This document shows, piece by piece, positions 35,023 through 43,561 of a stretch of 64,000 nt of DNA. Every line of letters starts with the position of its first letter. Position 1 is the stretch's first letter. Below the pieces are notes generated by a model. That model was not told the DNA's origin, did no database searches, and saw nothing but the letters and a program-made list of their open reading frames with translations. The position numbers and the translations under genes were made by a program. This DNA comes from Leptothermofonsia sichuanensis E412 (GTDB lineage: Bacteria > Cyanobacteriota > Cyanobacteriia > Leptolyngbyales > Leptolyngbyaceae), in the NCBI RefSeq assembly GCF_019891175.1, contig NZ_CP072600.1:4650001-4714000 (forward strand), read 5' to 3'.

Positions 35023-36855
35023 ATGGCGTTTGATTGGTTTCGACGGCGATTTAATCAGCAGGATGAGGAGGTTCCGGCAGCGGAGCCTGCGGAGGCTAAA
35101 GCTGAACAGGTTGAATCTGAGCAGTCGGAGCCAGAACCCCAGGAAGGGGCTGCCCCTACCGGAGTTTCTGAAGATTACCTGAGCTGGGCAAAGGCGGCTT
35201 ACCAGAACATCCAAAAGCGGCAACAGGCTGAAGCGGCAACCCCGGCGATCGCCCCCTCAGAGACACCGGCGATCGCGGCTGAAATCCCTGTGACTGAACC
35301 GAAACCAGCGATCGCTGAACCGGAAATAGTTGTCCCTGAACCTGTAGACCAGTCCGCTGTCATTGAAGCTGAGCAGCCCTCCCAGGCGACCATTCCCCCT
35401 CCGATTGAACCGGTCACCGGGCAGGTGGAAGAACCTGCCCCTACCGAACTGCCGACTGGACTGGAGGAACCCCCGCCAGAAATCTCAGGGACAGCCCAGG
35501 ACACTTCAGGGAACCTGGTTTCTTCAGAGGAGCTACCGTATCCTGAGGTTGAGACGCCCTCTTCTGAAATCCTGGAGTCAGCAGCAGAATCAGCACCGGA
35601 AGCTGAAATCCCTTCACCAGAACCAGCGCTTTCTGTGCCAGAAGCCCTTGCCGAAACCATTCCCCCACCCGTCGAACCTCCAGCCGAACCGGCTACTCCC
35701 CTGCCTTTCTGGGCAGAATCAGAAGCCGAACGGCAGGCGCGACTAGAGCGGTTGAAGGAGACGGCCATTGTTGAACCCGAACCTGAAACCGTCTCTTCAG
35801 CCGTTGTTGAGGTTCCTGTAGAATCGCCAGCTGAACCGCCAGAAGACCTGATCCTGGATGAGGGCTTTCTCTGGTCAGCAGAGGTGCTGGCAGCCCAGGG
35901 CAGACGACCCGACCAGGTTTCTCTGGAAGAGATTACCTGGCTCAAGCGCCTGCGCCAGGGGTTGGACAAAACCCGTAGGGGGCTGGTCAACCAGCTGCGG
36001 GCGATCGTGGGTCAGGGACCCCTGAATCAGGATGCGGTGTCAGAAATTGAAGCCGCACTCCTGCAAGCAGATGTTGGAGTAGCCGCTACAGATGCCATCA
36101 TCGAAGCCTTGCAGCAAAAACTCCGGGATGAAGTGCTTCCCCCCGATGCCGCCCTCTCTTACCTGAAGCAAATTCTGCGGGATATGCTGGATGCCCCCCT
36201 GAACGAGGCCAACTACTTTTTTGCTCCGCAAAAGGACATTTTGAATATCTGGCTGATTACAGGCGTCAATGGTGCCGGAAAAACTACCACCATTGGTAAA
36301 CTGGCCCACATTGCTCAGAAGTCAGGCTACAAGTGTTTAATTGCGGCGGCGGACACCTTCCGGGCAGCGGCAGTCGAACAGGTCAAAGTTTGGGGAGGAC
36401 GCAGCGGTGTTGAGGTGATTGCCAATCCTGGGCAGAATACTGATCCGGCGGCAGTCGTGTTTGATGCGATCGCGGCTGCCCAGGCGAGGGGAACCGAGCT
36501 ACTTCTGGTGGATACGGCTGGACGGCTACAGAATAAAAAGAACTTAATGGACGAACTCAGTAAAATTCGACGGATTATCGATAAGAAGGCAGATAAGGCT
36601 GTCGTTGAGTCCCTCCTGGTACTGGATGCAACCCTGGGTCAAAATGGTTTGCGGCAGGCAGAGGTATTTTCTGAGGTTGCCCAACTCAGCGGGGTTGTGC
36701 TGACTAAGCTGGATGGTACGGCGAAAGGAGGGATTGCCCTTGCTGTCGTTCAACAATTGGGGATTCCCATCCGCTTCATTGGCGCGGGGGAAGGGATTGA
36801 AGACCTGCGACCTTTCTCCAGCTACGAATTTATTGAAGCCTTATTGAGTGGCTAA
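35023..36855 (+). CDS. ftsY: Signal recognition particle receptor FtsY
   Basis: FtsY is the membrane-associated GTPase that receives SRP-ribosome complexes. The C-terminal NG domain (about residues 300-610) has the G1 motif VNGAGKTTTIGKLA (about 415), DTFRAAAVEQ, DTAGR, and TKLDGTAKGG. The first ~290 residues are a very acidic, Pro/Glu-rich A region, typical in kind but long even for cyanobacteria. It is likely disordered and used for membrane and translocon contacts. Several HIP1 octamers lie in this repetitive part. The N-terminal MAFDWFRRRF is an amphipathic membrane-binding start. Confidence 0.95.
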   Translation: MAFDWFRRRFNQQDEEVPAAEPAEAKAEQVESEQSEPEPQEGAAPTGVSEDYLSWAKAAYQNIQKRQQAEAATPAIAPSETPAIAAEIPVTEPKPAIAEPEIVVPEPVDQSAVIEAEQPSQATIPPPIEPVTGQVEEPAPTELPTGLEEPPPEISGTAQDTSGNLVSSEELPYPEVETPSSEILESAAESAPEAEIPSPEPALSVPEALAETIPPPVEPPAEPATPLPFWAESEAERQARLERLKETAIVEPEPETVSSAVVEVPVESPAEPPEDLILDEGFLWSAEVLAAQGRRPDQVSLEEITWLKRLRQGLDKTRRGLVNQLRAIVGQGPLNQDAVSEIEAALLQADVGVAATDAIIEALQQKLRDEVLPPDAALSYLKQILRDMLDAPLNEANYFFAPQKDILNIWLITGVNGAGKTTTIGKLAHIAQKSGYKCLIAAADTFRAAAVEQVKVWGGRSGVEVIANPGQNTDPAAVVFDAIAAAQARGTELLLVDTAGRLQNKKNLMDELSKIRRIIDKKADKAVVESLLVLDATLGQNGLRQAEVFSEVAQLSGVVLTKLDGTAKGGIALAVVQQLGIPIRFIGAGEGIEDLRPFSSYEFIEALLSG

Positions 36856-37080
36856 AATACTCAACTCCAAGTTTTGGGAAAATCTGCAATCTCCGTGAAA
36901 AACCTGATTTCTCTCTGAAGGTGATTGCTCATACTGGACATAACAAGCTCTTAGAGTCGTCCCCCGGGTTAGTAGCTTTGTCTGATAGACGACCGAGGCT
37001 GCGACAGACAGAGCAAGCAAATTTATGGCAATTGCGCATCATCAGGTTCTTCTACAACCTTCTACTGTGAGATCTGTCCA

Positions 37081-38100
37081 GTGAACCGCCTCGATTCAGA
37101 CCGTCCCAAAGTCCTTGTTGTCGATGATCATCCCGCTAGCCGCATGACGGCAGTTGCGCTGCTGTCCGTTGAAGGGTATGACGTTTTAGAAGCAGAGAGT
37201 GGACCAGATGCTCTGGAATCTGTTCTTTCCGGCAATCCTGACCTGATTTTGCTGGATGTGATGATGCCCGGAATGGATGGGTTTGAGGTTTGTCGCTGGC
37301 TCAAACAGGATGAGCAAACCCGGTTAACCCCGGTTGTATTTGTAACTGCCCTGGACGATCGCCGCGCCCGCTTAAAGGGCATCGAGGCAGGGGGAGATGA
37401 CTTTCTGACCAAGCCGTTTGATCAGCTTGAACTGTCTGCACGGGTCAAGTCCCTGATTCGCCAAAAACGGTTGAATGAAGACCTGGACCATGCAGAACAG
37501 GTACTTTTTTCAATCGCCCGCACCGTTGAAAGCCGTGACCCGAATACGGGCGATCACTGTGAGCGCCTGGTAAAGCTAGGTAAGGCATTTGGTGAATTCT
37601 TAGGACTATCTCGTACCGAAATTCGCGATTTAATGTGGGGTGGTTATCTGCATGACATTGGCAAAGTTGGCATTCCAGATGCCATTCTGCTGAAGCCAGG
37701 CAAGTTCACTCCCGAAGAATGGAAGATCATGCAGCAACATGTTCTGATCGGTGAGAAAATTTGCCAGCCATTGCGGACCATGCGTGGGGTAATTCCAATT
37801 ATTCGCTGCCATCATGAGCGATGGGATGGAACAGGCTATCCCGACGGGTTAGCAGGGGATCAAATTCCTTTTCTGGCACAAGTGTTCCAGGTTATTGATA
37901 TCTATGATGCACTCACCAGTGAGCGCCCCTACAAGAAGGCATTTACCCCTGAAGAAGCCCTGACCATTTTGGAAGAAGAAACGGCTAAAGGGTGGCGCAA
38001 TCCAGATCTGGTCCAGAAGTTTAAAGAGTTCATTCAAATCAGTGAAATGAGATGCTCTGAACTTCCAAGGGATGTGGAGAAGCTGCCTCAGGCGGTTTAG
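37081..38100 (+). CDS. Response regulator with HD-GYP phosphodiesterase domain
   Basis: The 339-residue product starts at GTG. The receiver domain (residues ~9-125) has VVDDHPAS, the phospho-acceptor Asp in LILLDVMMPGMDG (about 60) and TKPFDQ. The HD-GYP domain follows, with HDIGKVGIPDAILLKPGKFT (about 197) and the eponymous loop HHERWDGTGYPDGLAGDQIP (about 247). RpfG-type proteins of this kind hydrolyse cyclic di-GMP when the metal ligands are intact, as they appear to be here. The partner kinase is not next to it. Its stop is followed at once by a 16-mer identical to an IS1380 terminus. Confidence 0.92.
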   Translation: MNRLDSDRPKVLVVDDHPASRMTAVALLSVEGYDVLEAESGPDALESVLSGNPDLILLDVMMPGMDGFEVCRWLKQDEQTRLTPVVFVTALDDRRARLKGIEAGGDDFLTKPFDQLELSARVKSLIRQKRLNEDLDHAEQVLFSIARTVESRDPNTGDHCERLVKLGKAFGEFLGLSRTEIRDLMWGGYLHDIGKVGIPDAILLKPGKFTPEEWKIMQQHVLIGEKICQPLRTMRGVIPIIRCHHERWDGTGYPDGLAGDQIPFLAQVFQVIDIYDALTSERPYKKAFTPEEALTILEEETAKGWRNPDLVQKFKEFIQISEMRCSELPRDVEKLPQAV

Positions 38101-38116
38101 CCTGCATTATTCATGA
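38101..38116. repeat. Solo IS1380-type terminal sequence
   Basis: CCTGCATTATTCATGA is identical to the left end of the IS1380 element at 5442-5457, and the preceding TAG is shared too. TTATTCATGACAA recurs 14 bases later. No transposase or second terminus follows within the gap, which holds no gene. Confidence 0.45.
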
Positions 38117-38393
38117 CAATTTATTCATGACAACTTCAGAAAATCTCTGGAAGGCTTGCTGAGAAACTTATCTGGCAATTTGCCTGAAAACAGTCTGTTT
38201 TTTGAGGTATTTCTATCATCAAGGCTTCAGCGGTTGGTGAATGATCCAGGCTAGGTGAAGGACAGGGTATTGGTATCCTGACTCGAATCTCCTGGACTTG
38301 AAGAATTTATAGCTATAGCCATGCAGGTCAGGCCAAGTTAGCGATCGCAAACCCGTGTCATGCTGTCCTTTTGACCCTGGACCCTGCTATAGC

Positions 38394-39416
38394 TTAAAAT
38401 TTTTCCAACACGCCGGGCGATCGCAGATCTTGCAGGCGCTGACTACCTGTGCAGAACATGGCTGTGACCAACTCTGCCAGTAACACTTCGACCAGTTCAT
38501 GCAGTGCCGCTTCTGATTCATTGGCAGCTTGCAGAAAAGGGAGTGCCATCCCTGCCAGGTCTGCTCCCAGGGCGATCGCTTTGGCGACATCCAGTCCATT
38601 CCGCACCCCCCCGGATGCAATCAGGGGAACTGAAGGAGCAGTAGCCCGAATGGCTGTAATACAATCCGCAGTTGGGATTCCCCAGTCGGCAAAGGTTTGC
38701 CCCAACCGTCGCTGGCGGCTATCCTTTGCCCGTTCCCCTTCTACCTTTGCCCAGGACGTGCCCCCCGCCCCAGCAACATCAATTGCCGCAACACCAGCCG
38801 CAATTAATTTGTCTGCCATTGCGCCTGAAATGCCATTGCCCACTTCTTTGACAATCACAGGTACGGGGAGCTGTTCGCAGATAACCCCAATCCGATCCAG
38901 CAATCCCCGGAAGTTGGTATCGCCTTTTGCCTGAACGCACTCCTGCAATGGGTTCAGGTGCAGAATCAAGGCATCAGCTTCCAGCAGATCAATGACTTTC
39001 AGGCACTCATCCAGACCATAGCGGTAGTTCAATTGCACCGCTCCCAGGTTGGCAAACAGAGGAATCGTGGGAGCCAGCGATCGCACTGCAAACGTTGCGG
39101 CCACATCGGGGTTCTCCACAGCCACGCGCTGAGAGCCTACTCCCATCGCCAACTGGTAGTGCTGGGCGATCGCGGCCAGACGGCTGTTAATTGTCTTCGC
39201 CAGATCCGTTCCTCCTGTCATAGAGGAAATTAGAATGGGGGCGCTTAAGGGTTTACCCAGAAATAGAGTACTCAAATCGATGTCACAGCGATCAAGCTCT
39301 GGCAGGCAGCAATGAGTGAATCGATAACGCTCAAAGCCACTGCTGGTCTGGCGAAACTGTACGTCTTCATCCAGACAGATCCGTAAATGTTCTGCTTTTC
39401 GGCTCTGGGTTTCCAT
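38394..39416 (-). CDS. fni: Type 2 isopentenyl-diphosphate delta-isomerase
   Basis: This FMN- and NADPH-dependent enzyme interconverts IPP and DMAPP and serves carotenoid, chlorophyll-tail and quinone synthesis. In the 340-residue product, [16 protein letters not shown] at the N-terminus, [28 protein letters not shown], the [17 protein letters not shown] stretch, and the flavin-phosphate loops [11 protein letters not shown] and [11 protein letters not shown] are all family marks. Cyanobacteria normally use this type rather than the type 1 isomerase. The gene is separated from pyrR by repeat-like sequence. Confidence 0.93.
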   Translation of the reverse strand: METQSRKAEHLRICLDEDVQFRQTSSGFERYRFTHCCLPELDRCDIDLSTLFLGKPLSAPILISSMTGGTDLAKTINSRLAAIAQHYQLAMGVGSQRVAVENPDVAATFAVRSLAPTIPLFANLGAVQLNYRYGLDECLKVIDLLEADALILHLNPLQECVQAKGDTNFRGLLDRIGVICEQLPVPVIVKEVGNGISGAMADKLIAAGVAAIDVAGAGGTSWAKVEGERAKDSRQRRLGQTFADWGIPTADCITAIRATAPSVPLIASGGVRNGLDVAKAIALGADLAGMALPFLQAANESEAALHELVEVLLAELVTAMFCTGSQRLQDLRSPGVLEKF

Positions 39417-39420
39417 AACG

Positions 39421-39547
39421 TGGAGTGAAGGGTATGGGTAGGGGGATGGGAGAAAAGTTGAATGTTGAGAATCAAGGGCATGGGGGACAGGGAACAGGGA
39501 ACAGTCCTATAGCAGACTCCCACTTCCGAACTTTCAACGTTCAACCT
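39421..39547. other. Low-complexity G-rich intergenic repeat
   Basis: The stretch holds GGGTAGGGGGATGGG and GGGGACAGGGAACAGGGAAC, the latter also found near 31525-31550 after the M28 gene. Such tracts separate several genes here and recur inside a few of them. Confidence 0.45.
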
Positions 39548-40096
39548 TCACCTCCTGTCCTGTGCCCGCAGCAGTTCCACACCGTCGCGTCCGTCAACGT
39601 CCTGGAGATAGACTTTGACCTGCTCTTCCTGGGCAGTGGGAAGTTGCTTGCCAGTAAAATCTGGGTGGATGGGAAGTTCACGATGACCGCGATCGACCAG
39701 CACCACCAGACGAATTGTCTCCGGTCTGCCATAGTCATTGACTGCGTTCAGGGCTGCCCGAATGGTCCGTCCCTTGAAAATGACATCATCGACCAGTACT
39801 ACTGTTTTACCAGACAGGTCGAATGGAATATTCGTTTTCGCGGGCGTCCGTAACCCGATCTTGTCCAGATCATCTCGATAAAATGTAATATCTAAGGACC
39901 CAACAGGCACCTCAACCTGCTCCAGGGCTTCAATTTGTTTTGCCAACAGAGATGCCAGACTGACACCACGGGTATAAATCCCTATCAGAACGAGTCTGGA
40001 AAGATCCCCTCCCCGCTCTACGACCTGGGAAGCAAGCCGTGTCACGGTTCGACGCAACTCTTCTGCCGAAAGAATTTCAACAATTTCTGTGGACAT
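39548..40096 (-). CDS. pyrR: Bifunctional pyr regulator / uracil phosphoribosyltransferase PyrR
   Basis: The 182-residue product contains the PRPP-binding loop [21 protein letters not shown] (about residues 95-115) and the family regions [14 protein letters not shown] and DITFYRDDL. PyrR binds UMP and, in many bacteria, the pyr mRNA leader to cause attenuation. It also has weak UPRTase activity. No pyr operon is next to it, so RNA targets cannot be judged here. The last six residues (RAQDRR) appear to be coded by the adjacent intergenic repeat, a sign that the repeat overran the original stop. Confidence 0.9.
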   Translation of the reverse strand: MSTEIVEILSAEELRRTVTRLASQVVERGGDLSRLVLIGIYTRGVSLASLLAKQIEALEQVEVPVGSLDITFYRDDLDKIGLRTPAKTNIPFDLSGKTVVLVDDVIFKGRTIRAALNAVNDYGRPETIRLVVLVDRGHRELPIHPDFTGKQLPTAQEEQVKVYLQDVDGRDGVELLRAQDRR

Positions 40097-40195
40097 GGCT
40101 GAAGCGGTGAGAATTGAGAATTAAGCTCTTTAACGTTGTAACCCATAACCTGTTGAATTTCTGACGCTTCTATTCTCTATCTCCTTTTCTCTCGC

Positions 40196-41749
40196 CTATT
40201 CTCCATCCCGCTGCACACCCTTCATGATACGAGACAGTTCACTCTTCTCATCCACCGAAATTCGGGTTGGAGAACCACTGATAATTCGCTCAAAGTTGCT
40301 GAAGGAGTCCTTGATTTCAGGACCATGTTCTGTAATGTTGTACTCACGGATACCCTTATCGTGCCAGGAGCCGCGCATTTTGAAAACGTTGATGGCGCGG
40401 GACATTTCACCCCGAATTTCCACGTATTGCAGCATCAAGATCGTGTCTGTAATTGTGGAGATATGGGAATCGGTAATGGAGTGTGATCCCATAAATTGAT
40501 CTGTGGTGTTGGTAAAAAAGCCAGTAATCTCTTCCTGTTTGGCAAAGCCCGTTACCCCAATGACAAACTGCCGGAAAGCATTGTTACTGACCCCCCGTGC
40601 CAGGGCTGAAAGGGAATCGATCGCGATGCGGGAAGGTTGAAAATCGGCAATCTCTTGCTTGATGATTTGCAAATGATCTTCTAAACCGGAAGATTCCGGG
40701 TAGGCGCAGAGAATTTTGAGCAATCCCTTTTGCTCCAAATCTTCAAAATCAATCCCCCAGGAATAGGCATTACGAGACAGTTGGGCGCGCGACTCTTCAT
40801 AGGCAAACAGCATCGCCCGTTCGCCTCGCGTGCAGGCATCCTGCAAAAACTTGCTGACCAGCAGTGTTTTGCCTGTACCCGTTGCCCCCGTTGCCAGAAT
40901 GATCGAGTCCTTGAAAAACCCGCCTCCACACATATTGTCCAGGGTTTTGACCCCGGAAGAAACGCGGACATTGGAGGATCGCTGAGTCAATCGCATGGCT
41001 CCTAAAGGGAAGATATTAATGCCCTGATTCGTGATGGTGAAGGGATACTCCCCTTTCATATGGGTAGTTCCGCGCAACTTCAGAATTTCAATGGTGCGGC
41101 GGCGACGTTCTCCTTCCAAAACATTGCGAATAATCGCCACATTGTCAGACACAAACTCTTCCACCCCAAACCGGGCAACGGGTCCATACTCATCCACCCG
41201 CTCTGTGGTCATGATGGTAGTTGCTCCCACCTGCTTTAAGCGAGCGACCAGACGAAAAATTTCTCGCCGGACAACCGATACCGCATCATATTGTTGAAAG
41301 ACAGCGGTGACTGAATCAATGGAAACCCGTTTGGCTTTGTATTTGCGGATGGCGTACTGGATACGCTCAATCAAAGCCGATAGATCAAAGCTCCCAGCAA
41401 TTTCCTGCCCTTCTGGGTCAGGAGAGGCATCTAGAATGAATAGCTTGCCTTCGTTGACAAACTTTTGTAAGTCCCAACCAAAACTAAAGGCGTTTTTAAT
41501 GATATCAGTAGGAGATTCTTCAAAGGTAACAAAAATTCCAGGTTCATCAAAATGAATAATTCCGTTGTAAAGAAATTGAACAGCCAGCAGGGTTTTACCG
41601 GTACCGGATGTACCACTCACCAGAGTGGTGCGCCCTACGGGTAATCCTCCGTGGCTGATATCATCAAACCCTTCAATCAGGGTACGGATTTTTCGAACGC
41701 CGACTGTATTAGACTCGTTTTCCTGGGTTGTTTGATTTAACTGAGTCAT
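40196..41749 (-). CDS. kaiC: Circadian clock ATPase/kinase KaiC
   Basis: KaiC is the core of the cyanobacterial oscillator, with autokinase, autophosphatase and slow ATPase activity. The 517-residue product has two RecA-like halves. CI carries Walker A GTSGTGKT (about residue 50) and the catalytic Glu pair in VTFEESP. CII carries GATGTGKT (about 290). The phospho-site neighbourhood SHISTITDTI (about 427-436) keeps the adjacent Ser and Thr. The C-terminal tail NFERIISGSPTRISVDEKSELSRI is the KaiA-binding segment. It is the last gene of the kaiABC cluster, 177 bases after kaiB, so a separate kaiC or kaiBC promoter is possible. Confidence 0.98.
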   Translation of the reverse strand: MTQLNQTTQENESNTVGVRKIRTLIEGFDDISHGGLPVGRTTLVSGTSGTGKTLLAVQFLYNGIIHFDEPGIFVTFEESPTDIIKNAFSFGWDLQKFVNEGKLFILDASPDPEGQEIAGSFDLSALIERIQYAIRKYKAKRVSIDSVTAVFQQYDAVSVVRREIFRLVARLKQVGATTIMTTERVDEYGPVARFGVEEFVSDNVAIIRNVLEGERRRRTIEILKLRGTTHMKGEYPFTITNQGINIFPLGAMRLTQRSSNVRVSSGVKTLDNMCGGGFFKDSIILATGATGTGKTLLVSKFLQDACTRGERAMLFAYEESRAQLSRNAYSWGIDFEDLEQKGLLKILCAYPESSGLEDHLQIIKQEIADFQPSRIAIDSLSALARGVSNNAFRQFVIGVTGFAKQEEITGFFTNTTDQFMGSHSITDSHISTITDTILMLQYVEIRGEMSRAINVFKMRGSWHDKGIREYNITEHGPEIKDSFSNFERIISGSPTRISVDEKSELSRIMKGVQRDGE

Positions 41750-41926
41750 AGTATGTGTGTGATTTGTCTGATTTGAAAGAGCCTAAATATAGAAAGTCTA
41801 TTTCGCTACATCTAGCACAAAAGCTGACCCTTGACTCAATTCATTTTCCCACCAGGGTTCTGCCTGAGGGGGTGAAATATTCTACACGTTTAATTTAACT
41901 TTGGGATGCTAACCTCGACAGGTGAC

Positions 41927-42247
41927 CTACTCTTCGAGTTCAAACCCATCATCCCGAAGTTCTTCGTAAAGTAAATCTAAGCCAATCAACACTTTTTCTC
42001 GGTTAGAAAGATCGCCAATAATTTTTCGGACCGGAGGAGGCAAAATCTTTGCCAGGGTAGGCGTTGCCAGGATTTTGTCTTCTTCAGCCAGTTGAGGGTT
42101 CTTGAGCACATCAATCACTTTGAGAGCATAAACTCCCTGAAAATCCTCTTCCAAAATGTCGTTGAGGGTCTTCAGTGCCCGGACGGAATTGGGGGTGTTT
42201 CCCGCAACGTAAAGTTTGAGGACGTAGGTTTTCTTTACAGGACTCAT
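41927..42247 (-). CDS. kaiB: Circadian clock protein KaiB
   Basis: Start ATG at 42247 gives the standard ~106-residue KaiB. The frame is open further upstream, but those residues are not family-like. The sequence [20 protein letters not shown] and the [20 protein letters not shown] stretch, then [21 protein letters not shown], are KaiB hallmarks. KaiB changes from a tetrameric ground state to a thioredoxin-like fold and then binds the KaiC CI ring and sequesters KaiA. The acidic C-terminal tail (DDGFELEE) is normal. It lies 67 bases after kaiA, consistent with cotranscription. Confidence 0.97.
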   Translation of the reverse strand: MSPVKKTYVLKLYVAGNTPNSVRALKTLNDILEEDFQGVYALKVIDVLKNPQLAEEDKILATPTLAKILPPPVRKIIGDLSNREKVLIGLDLLYEELRDDGFELEE

Positions 42248-42314
42248 AGATAGATTATGTAGAAGGTACGCAATAGGCGGCAAGAGGGAGGGATGATCCA
42301 CCGGATTCCCCAAT

Positions 42315-43211
42315 TTAAGACTCTCTCGGAATGGATCGTCGATACATCTCACATAAATGAGCAATGGTGTCAATCAGGGTGAGGCGATAATCCAGCAAAA
42401 TTTCCTCACTACGCCCTTCCAATTTCAATTGTTTAGAAAATTCATCCATAAGCTCCATGTGGATTTCTACGACCTGTGCCACGGGAATATCGACAAAAAA
42501 GACCGTGTTGACGAAGTCGTCAATGCGTTGATTGAGGGAATCATCATTCGCAAAATAACGCAGAACAATATCACGATACTCAAGCTTTAGCTGGTCTAGA
42601 AGTTCCTGTTTTTCATTGGGAGACAGGTGTCGGAAAAAATTTTGGGGATTCCGTTTGTAGTACACACCCAGATACCCTAATCGCTCTTTCAATTTCTCAG
42701 TTAATCGTTGCTGTTGCGATCTGAGGAAATGTTGTGTAACCAGGCTGGTTGCCTGATCAGGTGCAGAGTCAGACTTTCTGAGCTTGCAAGAACGAGAAAG
42801 CTGAATAAATTGTGCGATCGCCCGGTCTATATAGCCACCCAGTTGGTCAACCTGAGACCGGGTCAGACAAATTTCGGCAGTGTGGTAGAAAAAATAGACT
42901 TCTCCTTCAGTAAAACTCGATGAAGATTTTATGGGATCCGGCGGGTGGTCAGCACTGATGATGATTGCGGGCAGCAGAATTGCCTGACCATGCAGCCAGT
43001 TGGCCAACAAGGACAGGTCTGAATCAGCCTCCAGGATCAGACAGTCGAGCCGCTGTTTGTCTTGATCGATGAGGGCAAAAAACTCCTCGGTGGATCCAGG
43101 CTGGATGACTGTGTAGTAATCATCACTCAAACGCTCCATCACCGCCTGTTTCAGCGGCTCTGTCTTGAGGAAGAGTCCTATCAGTAAGTGGGCAGACAAT
43201 TGGGCAGACAA
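42315..43211 (-). CDS. kaiA: Circadian clock protein KaiA (full length)
   Basis: KaiA stimulates KaiC autophosphorylation by binding its C-terminal tail. The 298-residue product has both parts: an N-terminal pseudo-receiver domain (about 1-135, with poorly kept phosphorylation residues) and the C-terminal four-helix KaiA domain (about 180-290) with [20 protein letters not shown] and [25 protein letters not shown]. It is thus the long form, unlike the short KaiA of some Nostoc species. It opens the kaiA-kaiB-kaiC cluster and is divergent from the hybrid kinase gene. Confidence 0.96.
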   Translation of the reverse strand: MSAQLSAHLLIGLFLKTEPLKQAVMERLSDDYYTVIQPGSTEEFFALIDQDKQRLDCLILEADSDLSLLANWLHGQAILLPAIIISADHPPDPIKSSSSFTEGEVYFFYHTAEICLTRSQVDQLGGYIDRAIAQFIQLSRSCKLRKSDSAPDQATSLVTQHFLRSQQQRLTEKLKERLGYLGVYYKRNPQNFFRHLSPNEKQELLDQLKLEYRDIVLRYFANDDSLNQRIDDFVNTVFFVDIPVAQVVEIHMELMDEFSKQLKLEGRSEEILLDYRLTLIDTIAHLCEMYRRSIPRES

Positions 43212-43561
43212 TGGATTAATCGAGGAACTAAGGGTAGGAGGAGCTAAAGTGGAGGACAGAACGTGTTTACATCTCTGTAAAAAGTCTGTAAAAACGTTTA
43301 AACTTTTCTTAATACTTCAACACTTAATTAATTATAATTACAAACCGCTCGCTCTCTACCTGTGCACGCTTTAGATAAAGCGATAATTGAGCTACAACAG
43401 TGGTTGCAGGCTTTGAATTCCTGTCCATTTTCTTTGTATCCGTGTTTGCCCCCTTCCCGTTGTCCTCAACCTCTGGTCAGGGGCTTCTGTTCCAAGTTCT
43501 GCCCTGGTGACCTTGCCAAAGGCCCTTTGTAGAGTCTGCTCTGTGCCGTGTCCCTCCAGGC
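43212..43561. other. kaiA / hybrid kinase divergent promoter region
   Basis: These 350 bases must hold the kai promoter on one strand and the kinase promoter on the other. The part next to kaiA is AT-rich (about 43290-43345, including TTAATTAATTATAATTAC). A GTG-started 56-codon plus-strand frame at 43362-43532 has five Cys residues but no clear ribosome site, so it is not called as a gene. Confidence 0.5.

Noticed and set aside
35199-35990. Ser/Gly-rich minus-strand frame opposite the FtsY acidic region
   Set aside because: It is a by-product of the Pro/Glu-rich coding sequence of ftsY; it has no start signal or family match.
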